Part shown: positions 17,782-25,657 of the stretch, one piece after another
How positions within the stretch are numbered: position 1 is the stretch's first letter
How the letters are laid out: every line of letters starts with the position of its first letter
From: Paenibacillus sp. PL91
GTDB lineage: Bacteria > Bacillota > Bacilli > Paenibacillales > Paenibacillaceae
NCBI RefSeq assembly: GCF_012935325.2
Contig: NZ_JABBYG020000005.1
Coordinates: 1-64,000, forward strand
Direction: 5' to 3'
DNA: 64,000 nucleotides
Notes under the pieces: generated by a model
Database searches by the model: none
What the model saw: the letters and a program-made list of their open reading frames with translations, nothing else
Told to the model about the DNA's origin: nothing
Position numbers and translations under genes: made by a program

Positions 17782-19143
17782 ATGGGCGTAAACGAGGCAG
17801 CAATGAATACGGAAGCGAAGGAAGAGCTGCTTGAGAAGGACCGCAAATATTTATGGCATCATATTTCTCCCCATAATGACAATCCGATGGTTATCGTATC
17901 GGGAGAAGGCAGCTGGATTACCGATATGGACGGCAATCGTTATTTGGACGGCATGTCAGGCTTATGGTGTGTCAATGTGGGTCACGGACGAGCGGAAATA
18001 GCCGATGCGGCAGCCGAACAAATGAAAAAGATTGCCTATTCCACGCTCATTCAGTCGCATGTCCCTGCGATAGAGCTGGCCGCCAAGCTGAATGAATGGC
18101 TGGAGGGCGAGTACCGCATCTTCTTCTCGAACTCGGGCTCGGATGCGAATGAGGTTGCTTTCAAAATCGGCCGCCAATATCACCATCAGCGGGGAAAGCC
18201 TTCCAAGCATAAGTTTATTTCGCGTCACCGCGCTTATCACGGCAATTCCATGGGCGCGCTAGGCGCAACGGGGCAAGCGCAGCGCAAGCTAAAGTACGAG
18301 CCGCTTGGCGTCGGCTTCACCCATGTGCCTCCCCCTTATTGCTACCGTTGTCCCTTTGGCCAAACGAAGGGTGCCTGCGAGACGCAATGCGCCAAAGCCT
18401 ACGAGGATGCGATCATATGGGAGGGGCCGGATTCGGTCGCCGGCATTATCGTCGAGCCGGTCATAACGGGCGGCGGGATGATCGTGCCTCCGCAGGATTA
18501 TTTGGCGAAGCTGCGCGCGATTTGCGATAAGCATGACGTGCTGCTCATCGTCGACGAGGTCATTTGCGGCTTCGGCCGTTCAGGTGAGAAATTCGGTCAT
18601 CTCAACTTCGGTGTCCGTCCGGATATTGTGACGATGGCGAAAGGGATGACCAGCGCTTATTCCCCATTATCGGCAACGGCCGTATCGGCTGAAATGTACG
18701 AGAGCTTCAAAGAGAGCGGCCCGGATAGCCACTTCCGGCATGTGAACACCTTCGGCGGGAACCCGGTTTCCTGCGCGGTGGCGCTGAAAAATATTGAAAT
18801 ACTAGAGCGGGAAAACCTGGTAAGCCGCTCAGCCTATATTGGCAAAGAGCTTCTAAATCGGATCCATTCGCTTAAGGCGCATCCGAATGTAGGTGAAATA
18901 AGAATATTTGGCTCGGCGATCGGCATTGAGCTGGTGGAGGATAAGAAGACGAAGGAGCCGGCTTCTGCGGCGAGAGTAACGTCTATTTTATCAGGCTGCA
19001 AGCAAAAGGGCCTTCTCATTGGCAAAAATGGCGATACGGTACCGGGCTTTATGAATATTTTGACGATTAGTCCTCCTCTATCGACGACGGATGATGAAAT
19101 CGTGTTCATTGCCGAGACGCTGCTGGAGGTTTTCGGGAACTGA
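17782..19143 (+). CDS. Class III aminotransferase, probable beta-alanine:pyruvate transaminase (PydD-like)
   Basis: PLP-dependent omega-amino-acid transaminase of 453 residues. It has KYLWHHISPHNDNPM at the N-terminus, FSNSGSDANEVAFKIGRQYH, the cofactor segment LLIVDEVICGFGRSG, and the Schiff-base Lys287 in TMAKGMTSAYSPLSA. In a reductive pyrimidine cluster this family moves the amino group of beta-alanine (from uracil) or beta-aminoisobutyrate (from thymine) to pyruvate, giving malonate or methylmalonate semialdehyde plus alanine. Alanine dehydrogenase at the end of the island fits pyruvate as acceptor. AAGGAGGAG lies 9 nt before the ATG. Acceptor choice is inferred from context. Confidence 0.85.
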   Translation: MGVNEAAMNTEAKEELLEKDRKYLWHHISPHNDNPMVIVSGEGSWITDMDGNRYLDGMSGLWCVNVGHGRAEIADAAAEQMKKIAYSTLIQSHVPAIELAAKLNEWLEGEYRIFFSNSGSDANEVAFKIGRQYHHQRGKPSKHKFISRHRAYHGNSMGALGATGQAQRKLKYEPLGVGFTHVPPPYCYRCPFGQTKGACETQCAKAYEDAIIWEGPDSVAGIIVEPVITGGGMIVPPQDYLAKLRAICDKHDVLLIVDEVICGFGRSGEKFGHLNFGVRPDIVTMAKGMTSAYSPLSATAVSAEMYESFKESGPDSHFRHVNTFGGNPVSCAVALKNIEILERENLVSRSAYIGKELLNRIHSLKAHPNVGEIRIFGSAIGIELVEDKKTKEPASAARVTSILSGCKQKGLLIGKNGDTVPGFMNILTISPPLSTTDDEIVFIAETLLEVFGN

Positions 19144-19161
19144 TGAGAGGAGCAGAAGACG

Positions 19162-20433
19162 ATGAAGGAGACAACGGCAGCAGGCATTAATGCCAAGCGG
19201 CTGCATGAACGCATTTCTGAGCTGGCGCAAATCGGGAAAATCGGAGATACGGGCGTATGCCGCCTAGCGCTGTCGAAGGAAGACCTGGCAGGCGTGGAGC
19301 TTGCACGGAGCTGGATGATTGAAGCGGGAATGGAGACCCGCATTGATCCGTTCGGCAATTTGATAGGCGTGCTGTCAGGAATGGATTCCGCTGCGCCGGT
19401 CTTAATGCTTGGCTCTCATATTGACTCGCAGCCATATGGCGGAAGGTATGACGGCGTTATTGGCGTGCTGGGAGCAATTGAGGCGGTTCAGACGATGGTT
19501 GAAGCGGGCTTTCGGCCAGCCAGCAATATCGAGGTTGTCGCTTTTTGCGATGAAGAGGGCTGCAGGTTCAATAAAGGATTATTCGGCGTCCGTGGGATGA
19601 CGGGGAAGCTTGAGGAAGGCGAGCTGGAGAGGACGGATAAGAACGGGATCACACGCAGGGAAGCGCTGCTGGAATTTGGATGCGATCCTGCTGCGTTCGA
19701 TAGCTATACGTTCCAAGAAGGACGGATTGGCGCATTTTTGGAGCTGCATATTGAGCAAGGCCCGGTGCTCGAAGCGCAGGGCGAGCCAATCGGCATCGTC
19801 AGCGGCATATCAGGACCCGTCTGGTGGACGGTTGAAATGACAGGCTTCGCAGGGCATGCAGGCTCCGTTCCGATGCCGATGCGTCAGGATGCGCTGGTCG
19901 GCTGTGCGAAGGTCATCGTCGGTCTTAATGAATTGGCATCCCAGGAGGAAGGGGCGCCAACGGTCGGTACGGTTGGCTCTTTGTCGGTGTTTCCGGACTC
20001 CCGGAACATTATTCCAGAGAAGGTGAGCTTCACGGTCGATTTCCGGGATATCGATCTCGCCCGGAGAAACGCGCTGGAGGAGCAGCTGCTCGCGCTCATA
20101 AACGGTGCATGTCTCGACCATGGCTTAACGTATACGATTCGCGAGGATACGAGGAGCGATCCGCGCTATTGCGCGAGCGAGCTGAGAGCGATTATGCGGG
20201 AGCAGGCATCGGAGATGGGACTCGCGCCGCCAGAGCTAATGAGCGGTCCCTTTCATGATTCGCTTACGATGTCCTATGTATGCGATTATGGCATGATTTT
20301 TGTCCGCTGCAAGGATGGGATCAGCCACAATCCGAAAGAGTACGCCACACCCGAGGATATCGAGCTTGGCGTGGAGCTGCTTTACCGAACAGCTAGACAA
20401 ATGAGCTTGCAGAAAGGGGAGGAGGGAAGTTGA
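19162..20433 (+). CDS. M20-family N-carbamoyl-amino-acid / beta-ureidopropionate amidohydrolase
   Basis: Zinc-dependent hydrolase of 423 residues in the AllC/HyuC/yeast PYD3 group. Metal and catalytic residues visible: H86 and D97 in GSHIDSQPYGGRYDG, E131-E132 in FCDEEGCRF, a His in LELHIEQGPVLE, and the C-terminal His of ISHNPKEY; a small dimerisation domain interrupts the catalytic domain. It should hydrolyse an N-carbamoyl amino acid (N-carbamoyl-beta-alanine in this context) to amino acid, CO2 and ammonia. Its stop codon overlaps the TTG start of the next gene, which encodes an unrelated enzyme predicted to do the same reaction. Allantoate is an alternative substrate. Confidence 0.88.
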   Translation: MKETTAAGINAKRLHERISELAQIGKIGDTGVCRLALSKEDLAGVELARSWMIEAGMETRIDPFGNLIGVLSGMDSAAPVLMLGSHIDSQPYGGRYDGVIGVLGAIEAVQTMVEAGFRPASNIEVVAFCDEEGCRFNKGLFGVRGMTGKLEEGELERTDKNGITRREALLEFGCDPAAFDSYTFQEGRIGAFLELHIEQGPVLEAQGEPIGIVSGISGPVWWTVEMTGFAGHAGSVPMPMRQDALVGCAKVIVGLNELASQEEGAPTVGTVGSLSVFPDSRNIIPEKVSFTVDFRDIDLARRNALEEQLLALINGACLDHGLTYTIREDTRSDPRYCASELRAIMREQASEMGLAPPELMSGPFHDSLTMSYVCDYGMIFVRCKDGISHNPKEYATPEDIELGVELLYRTARQMSLQKGEEGS

Positions 20434-21311
20434 CAATCGTCAGGATTGGCTTGATCCAAGCCTCAAATGATTTGCACGGCGACGAGCCGGTAGAAGCCCA
20501 TAAGCGCCTAGCCATTGAGAAGCATATTGGGCTTATTCGCGAGGCAGCGGCTAAGGGCGCTCAAATGATTTCGTTGCAGGAAATCTTTTATGGGCCTTAT
20601 TTCTGCTCCGAGCAGAAGACGAAGTGGTATGCGGCTGCGGAGGAAGTGCCAAACGGGCTAACAACGAAGCTGTTTCAAGAGCTGGCAAAGGAGCTTGGCG
20701 TCGTCATCGTTCTTCCGATCTATGAGCGGGAAGGGATCGCCACCTATTACAACACGGCAGCTGTTATTGATGCGGACGGCGCATACCTCGGGAAGTACCG
20801 CAAGCATCATATTCCGCATGTAGCGGCTGGCGAGGGCACGAGCGGCTTCTGGGAGAAGTATTATTTTAAGCCGGGCAATATGGGTTATCCCGTCTTTGAC
20901 ACGGCTTTTGCCAAGGTTGGCGTATACATCTGTTATGATCGGCACTTTCCGGAAGGCGCGCGAGCGCTTGGATTAAACGGTGCTGAGATCGTGTTCAACC
21001 CTTCCGCTACGGTTGCAGGCACATCGGAGTATTTGTGGAAGCTGGAGCAGCCGGCGCATGCGGTGGCAAACGGTTATTACGTAGCAGCGATCAACCGGGT
21101 CGGAATAGAAGCGCCTTGGAATATGGGCGAGTTCTACGGGCAATCGTATTTGGTCGATCCGCGCGGGTCTATCGTTGCCATCGGCAGCAGGGATCAAGAC
21201 GAGGTCATCATTGGCGAGATGGATAAGGAGCTCATTCGCGAGGTGAGGGACGTATGGCAATTTTACCGCGACCGCAGGCCGGAGACGTATGACAAAATCG
21301 TGAGCCTATAA
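20430..21311 (+). CDS. Nitrilase-family beta-ureidopropionase (N-carbamoyl-beta-alanine amidohydrolase)
   Basis: Carbon-nitrogen hydrolase of 293 residues with the complete nitrilase triad: E51 (SLQEIFYGPYF), K125 (YRKHHIPH) and C168 (VYICYDRHFPEGARALG). The YDRHFPEGAR context is typical of beta-ureidopropionases. The expected reaction is N-carbamoyl-beta-alanine to beta-alanine, CO2 and ammonia. The start is TTG at 20430, overlapping the upstream stop, with GGGGAGGAGGG directly upstream. It is translationally coupled to the M20 hydrolase and followed by preT. Confidence 0.9.
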   Translation: MTIVRIGLIQASNDLHGDEPVEAHKRLAIEKHIGLIREAAAKGAQMISLQEIFYGPYFCSEQKTKWYAAAEEVPNGLTTKLFQELAKELGVVIVLPIYEREGIATYYNTAAVIDADGAYLGKYRKHHIPHVAAGEGTSGFWEKYYFKPGNMGYPVFDTAFAKVGVYICYDRHFPEGARALGLNGAEIVFNPSATVAGTSEYLWKLEQPAHAVANGYYVAAINRVGIEAPWNMGEFYGQSYLVDPRGSIVAIGSRDQDEVIIGEMDKELIREVRDVWQFYRDRRPETYDKIVSL

Positions 21312-21324
21312 GGAGGGTATGGAC

Positions 21325-22698
21325 ATGAGCATGACGGTCAATGCGGCGTTTATTCCGGTTGATTCGCTAAGGCGCAATTTTGCCGAGGCGAAGGCGGGGA
21401 TGCGCCCGAAGGAAGCGATTGAGGAATCAAATCGATGTCTGTACTGCTACGATGCGCCTTGCATCCAGGCATGCCCGACCGGCATCAACATCCCTTCTTT
21501 TATTAAAAAAATCGCATCCGGCAATATGAAAGGGTCGGCGCGCGCCATTATGGAGGCGAATCCGGTTGGCGCTACCTGCTCGAGAGTTTGCCCAACGGAG
21601 GAGCTGTGCGAGGGCGCTTGCGTGTTGAATCGCTCGTCCAAGCCGATCATGATCGGGAATCTGCAGCGCTATGCGACGGATTGGGCGATCAAGAACGAGC
21701 AAAGCCTTTTCAAGGCCGGTCAAAGCAACGGCAAGTCTGTCGCGATAATCGGCGGCGGTCCAGCCGGCCTGTCCGCAGCGCGCGAGCTTGCGAGATTTGG
21801 CTTCGCCGTCACCATATTCGAAGCGAAGGAGCAGGCAGGAGGGCTCGATACGTATGGCATCGTATCGTTCCGTTTGCCGCAAAGCATATCGCTTTGGGAA
21901 GTCGAGCAGGTGAGGAATTTGGGCGTCGACATCCGGACGAATACGAGGGTTGGCGTTGATGTCCAAGTGAATGACCTGCTTGAGCAGTATGATGCGATTG
22001 TGCTGGCGATCGGCATGTCTAAGGTGCCGGATCTCGGCATCGAGGGCGAGCATTTAACAGGCGTATACGATGCGATCGATTTTGTGGAAGCGACCAAATC
22101 GGAGCTTTCGACTGCTTTCATCGGCAAGCGCATTGCCGTCATCGGAGCGGGCAATACCGCAATTGACGCCGCAACCTGTTCGGTGAGACTCGGAGCGGCA
22201 AACGTGAAGATGGTCTACCGCAGGACGAGAGAGGAAATGACCGCTTACGATTTTGAGTTTGAATTCGCGAAGCAGGATGGCGTGGAGTTTGTTTGGCTGA
22301 GCGCGCCAAGCAAAATTATCGGTGATGCGGACGGCAATGTCAAAGCGCTCGAATGCATGGAGATGAGGCTTGAAGCAGCAGTCGTTGGCGGCAGGAAAAG
22401 GCCGGTTCCCGTAGAAGGCGCAACCTTCGAGCTAGAGGTGGATGCGGTCATTAAGGCGATTGGGCAGACGCGGTACATGCCTTTGATCGAGCAGCTTGGC
22501 GTCGACCATAAGCGCGGCATCGTAACGGTGAATACCGAGACGTATCAGACCTCCAATTCCCGTATTTATGCGGCAGGAGACGTTATTTTTGGCGAAGGGC
22601 AAGGCGAGGCGATGGTCGTATCCGCAGCGCAGCAAGGGAAGCTGGCCGCCTTTTCCATTTTCAATACGCTAATCGCGAGGAGGGAACGTTATGGCTGA
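21325..22698 (+). CDS. preT: NAD-dependent dihydropyrimidine dehydrogenase subunit PreT
   Basis: FAD and iron-sulfur subunit, 457 residues, that passes electrons from NAD(P)H to PreA for reduction of uracil or thymine to the 5,6-dihydro form. The N-terminal part has the cysteine clusters CLYCYDAPCIQACP and ATCSRVCPTEELCEGAC for [4Fe-4S] centres. Two Rossmann motifs follow: VAIIGGGPAGLSAA (FAD) and IAVIGAGNTAIDAA (NAD). The C-terminus has RIYAAGDVIFGEGQ. The ATG at 21325 lies 8 nt after AGGAGG; the in-frame ATG at 21319 is closer than usual. It overlaps preA by 8 bp, so the subunits are made together. Confidence 0.92.
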   Translation: MSMTVNAAFIPVDSLRRNFAEAKAGMRPKEAIEESNRCLYCYDAPCIQACPTGINIPSFIKKIASGNMKGSARAIMEANPVGATCSRVCPTEELCEGACVLNRSSKPIMIGNLQRYATDWAIKNEQSLFKAGQSNGKSVAIIGGGPAGLSAARELARFGFAVTIFEAKEQAGGLDTYGIVSFRLPQSISLWEVEQVRNLGVDIRTNTRVGVDVQVNDLLEQYDAIVLAIGMSKVPDLGIEGEHLTGVYDAIDFVEATKSELSTAFIGKRIAVIGAGNTAIDAATCSVRLGAANVKMVYRRTREEMTAYDFEFEFAKQDGVEFVWLSAPSKIIGDADGNVKALECMEMRLEAAVVGGRKRPVPVEGATFELEVDAVIKAIGQTRYMPLIEQLGVDHKRGIVTVNTETYQTSNSRIYAAGDVIFGEGQGEAMVVSAAQQGKLAAFSIFNTLIARRERYG

Positions 22699-23995
22699 TC
22701 TAAGGATTCAATTGGCAGGCATATCTTCGCCAAATCCATTCTGGCTCGCATCCGCGCCGCCAACGAATACCGGCTACCAGGTGCAGCGTGCATTTGAAGC
22801 GGGCTGGGGCGGGGCTGTATGGAAGACGCTTGGCGATCCGATCATCAACACGTCATCCCGTTTTGCCGCTGTTCATTTCAACGGACAGCGCGTGGCGGGC
22901 TTCAACAATATCGAGCTGATATCCGATCGACCGCTTGAGATCAACCTGAAGGAAATTTATGAAACGAAAAAAAGGTTTCCCGGCCATGCGGTCGTCGTTT
23001 CGCTGATGGTCGAGCCAAGGCGCGAGAAATGGCATGAAATTGTGAAAAAGGTCGAGGATATCGGCGTAGACGGGCTGGAGCTGAACTTCGGCTGTCCGCA
23101 CGGCATGGCCGAACGGGGAATGGGGGCAGCGTCGGGACAGCAGCCGGATCTGGTCGAGATGCAGACGATGTGGGTCAAGGAGGTTGCGCGAACGCCGGTC
23201 ATCGTCAAGCTTACGCCGAATATTACCGACATCACGGCAACAGCCAAAGCCGCTGTCCGCGGCGGAGCGGATGCGATATCGCTCATCAATACGATCAATT
23301 CGCTTGCGGGCGTAGATATCGACACCTGGAATACGATTCCGCATGTCGGCGGAAAAGGGGCGCATGGCGGCTATTGCGGTCCAGCCGTTAAGCCGATCGC
23401 GCTTAATATGGTTGCCGAATGCGCGCGCAATCCGCTGGTCGGCGTTCCGATCTCCGGCATTGGCGGCATATCGAGCTGGCGCGATGCGGTTGAGTTTTTG
23501 CTGATGGGCGCGACGGGGGTGCAGGTGTGCACGGCGGCGATGCATCATGGCTTCAGCATTGTAGAGGATATGATCGACGGCTTGAACAATTACTTGGACG
23601 ATAAGGGATTAAAATCCGTCAATCAGCTGATTGGCAAATCGGTAGAGCGTTATTCGGACTGGGGCAATCTCGACCTGAATTATGCGGTCGTCGCGCGAAT
23701 TGAGCAGGAGACGTGCATTGTGTGCAACAAATGCCATATTGCATGCGAGGATACCTCGCATCAGTGCATTGAGCGGCATACGGACGAAAATGGCGCGGCT
23801 TACCTTAAAGTTCGAGAGGAGGATTGCGTAGGCTGCAATCTTTGCTCCATCGTCTGTCCGGTGGAGGGCGCGATATCGATGATCGAGGTACCCGCCACGG
23901 AGCTGCCTCTTAGCTGGAATCAGCGGCAGGCGGCAATCGCGGCGCTAGGAAAAGGCAATGGAGATGGCGATGCCGATACGAAGGAGGCGGTGTAG
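22691..23995 (+). CDS. preA: NAD-dependent dihydropyrimidine dehydrogenase subunit PreA
   Basis: Catalytic subunit of 434 residues. An FMN-binding TIM barrel related to dihydroorotate dehydrogenase carries the active-site Cys in LNFGCPHGMAERGMG and phosphate-binding loops (GGADAISLINTINS; GIGGISSWRDA). The C-terminal extension holds two 4Fe-4S ferredoxin clusters, CIVCNKCHIACEDTSHQC and CVGCNLCSIVCPV. With PreT it forms the first enzyme of reductive pyrimidine breakdown. The start ATG lies in the end of preT with GGAGGGAACGTT upstream. The dihydropyrimidinase start lies 1 nt after its stop. Confidence 0.93.
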   Translation: MADLRIQLAGISSPNPFWLASAPPTNTGYQVQRAFEAGWGGAVWKTLGDPIINTSSRFAAVHFNGQRVAGFNNIELISDRPLEINLKEIYETKKRFPGHAVVVSLMVEPRREKWHEIVKKVEDIGVDGLELNFGCPHGMAERGMGAASGQQPDLVEMQTMWVKEVARTPVIVKLTPNITDITATAKAAVRGGADAISLINTINSLAGVDIDTWNTIPHVGGKGAHGGYCGPAVKPIALNMVAECARNPLVGVPISGIGGISSWRDAVEFLLMGATGVQVCTAAMHHGFSIVEDMIDGLNNYLDDKGLKSVNQLIGKSVERYSDWGNLDLNYAVVARIEQETCIVCNKCHIACEDTSHQCIERHTDENGAAYLKVREEDCVGCNLCSIVCPVEGAISMIEVPATELPLSWNQRQAAIAALGKGNGDGDADTKEAV

Positions 23996-23996
23996 C

Positions 23997-25424
23997 ATGA
24001 CGGCGAGGCTAATTAAAAATGGGACGGTCGTTACGGCGGCTGACACGTATGCAGCCGATGTGCTTATTAAGGAGGGCATCATCGCCAAAATTGGGTTGGA
24101 CTTAACCGACGAGGCGGATGAGATAATCGATGCGTCAGGCAAATATGTGTTTCCCGGCGGCATTGATCCGCATACTCATCTCGAAATGCCGTTTGGAGGG
24201 ACGGTTACGGCCGATGATTTTGCAACCGGCACAAGAGCGGCGGCATTCGGCGGTACGACAACAATCGTCGATTTCTGCTTAACGACGAAGGGGAAGCCGC
24301 TGAGTGAATCGATTAAGACGTGGCATAACAAGGCGAATGGAAAAGCGGTTATCGATTACGGCTTCCATCTGATGATCGGGGAAATAAACGATGAAGTGCT
24401 GGCTGAGCTTCCGGCGATTGTCAAGGAAGAGGGCATTACGTCCTTAAAGGTATTCATGGCTTACAAAAATGTATTTCAAGCGGATGACGGCACGTTGTTT
24501 CGGACGCTGCTCGCTGCCAAGGAGCTTGGCGCGATGGTCATGGTGCATGCCGAAAATGGCGACGTTATCGATTTTCTCATTCAGAAGGCGCTCGCGGAAG
24601 GGAATACCGACCCGATATATCACGCGCTTACAAGGCCTTCCATTATTGAAGGGGAAGCGACCGGACGTGCGGCGAAGCTGGCTGAGCTCGCCGGTGCAAG
24701 GCTGTACGTTGTGCATGTGACCTGCGCAGAGGCAGTGCAGCAAATTGCGGAAGCAAGAAATAAAGGCGTCGATATTTGGGGCGAGACCTGCCCGCAATAT
24801 TTGGTGCTCGATCAGTCTTATTTGGAGAAGCCGGATTTTGAAGGAGCCAAATATGTATGGTCGCCGCCGCTTCGCGAAGCGTTCCATCAGGAGGTGCTGT
24901 GGAATGCGCTGAAGAGCGGTCAATTGCAGACGCTTGGCTCGGATCATTGCTCCTTTAATTTTGACGGGCAAAAGGATCTTGGTCTTGGCGATTTCAGCAA
25001 AATTCCAAATGGCGGCCCTGTCATTGAGGACCGCTTCTCTCTCTTTTATTCGGAAGGCGTTAATAAAGGTCGAATTACGCTCCATCAATTCGTTGATATC
25101 GTATCGACGCGTAATGCGAAGCTGTTCGGCTTGTTCCCGCGAAAGGGGACGATTGCCGTTGGCAGCGACGCGGATATCGTCATCTTCGATCCGTTAGCAG
25201 GGCGTACGCTCTCCGCGAAGACGCACCATATGAACGTGGATTACAATCCCTTTGAAGGGATGCAGGTGACCGGCGAGCCGATAAGCGTCCTGTCGCGCGG
25301 CGAATTCGTCATTCAGGACCGGCAGTTTGTCGGCGCAATGGGAGCAGGACGTTACTTGAAGCGAGCTCCGTATGCTGCGGCACACGCAGCTGCATCCGTA
25401 TCAAAAGAAGAGATAAAGCGATAG
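23997..25424 (+). CDS. hydA: Dihydropyrimidinase (hydantoinase family)
   Basis: Binuclear zinc amidohydrolase of 475 residues that opens dihydrouracil or dihydrothymine to the N-carbamoyl-beta-amino acid. All metal ligands are present: H59 and H61 (GGIDPHTHLEMP), the Lys to be carboxylated K151 (TSLKVFMAYK), H184 (VMVHAENG), H240 (VVHVTCAEA) and D316 (LGSDHCSF). The ATG at 23997 has AAGGAGG at normal spacing; upstream in-frame ATGs lie inside preA and are rejected. The gene completes the three-step reductive route together with preTA and the amidohydrolases. Confidence 0.93.
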   Translation: MTARLIKNGTVVTAADTYAADVLIKEGIIAKIGLDLTDEADEIIDASGKYVFPGGIDPHTHLEMPFGGTVTADDFATGTRAAAFGGTTTIVDFCLTTKGKPLSESIKTWHNKANGKAVIDYGFHLMIGEINDEVLAELPAIVKEEGITSLKVFMAYKNVFQADDGTLFRTLLAAKELGAMVMVHAENGDVIDFLIQKALAEGNTDPIYHALTRPSIIEGEATGRAAKLAELAGARLYVVHVTCAEAVQQIAEARNKGVDIWGETCPQYLVLDQSYLEKPDFEGAKYVWSPPLREAFHQEVLWNALKSGQLQTLGSDHCSFNFDGQKDLGLGDFSKIPNGGPVIEDRFSLFYSEGVNKGRITLHQFVDIVSTRNAKLFGLFPRKGTIAVGSDADIVIFDPLAGRTLSAKTHHMNVDYNPFEGMQVTGEPISVLSRGEFVIQDRQFVGAMGAGRYLKRAPYAAAHAAASVSKEEIKR

Positions 25425-25444
25425 CGCTGAAGGAGGCGAATGGC

Positions 25445-25657
25445 ATGTCCGCTTATGAGCAATATGCAAAAGAGAAAAACAAAATCGATGCGTATATCAA
25501 CCAGCAATATGTCATTTCTGGCGTTACAGAAGGCTTAAGCGGTGATTTGCTGGAGTTTAAGCATCCCGGCGGGGACCAAGCGACGCTGCTCGTGAAGACG
25601 GCGGATGCCCGGAAATATTTTGTCAATGTGCTCCTCAAGCAGTCTCCCAGCGCCTAA
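25445..25657 (+). CDS. Unknown 70-residue protein at the end of the pyrimidine operon
   Basis: Short protein starting MSAYEQYAKEKNKID, with a helical N-terminus and a probable beta-rich remainder (GLSGDLLEFKHPGGDQATL; ARKYFVNVLLK). No signal peptide, membrane helix or cysteine. I do not recognise a family. GGAGGCGAATGGC provides a good ribosome binding site 20 bp after hydA, so it looks translated and co-transcribed. Its TAA overlaps, on the opposite strand, the TAG of the PucR-type gene by 3 bp. Small size leaves room for doubt, but codon use matches the neighbours. Confidence 0.72.
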   Translation: MSAYEQYAKEKNKIDAYINQQYVISGVTEGLSGDLLEFKHPGGDQATLLVKTADARKYFVNVLLKQSPSA

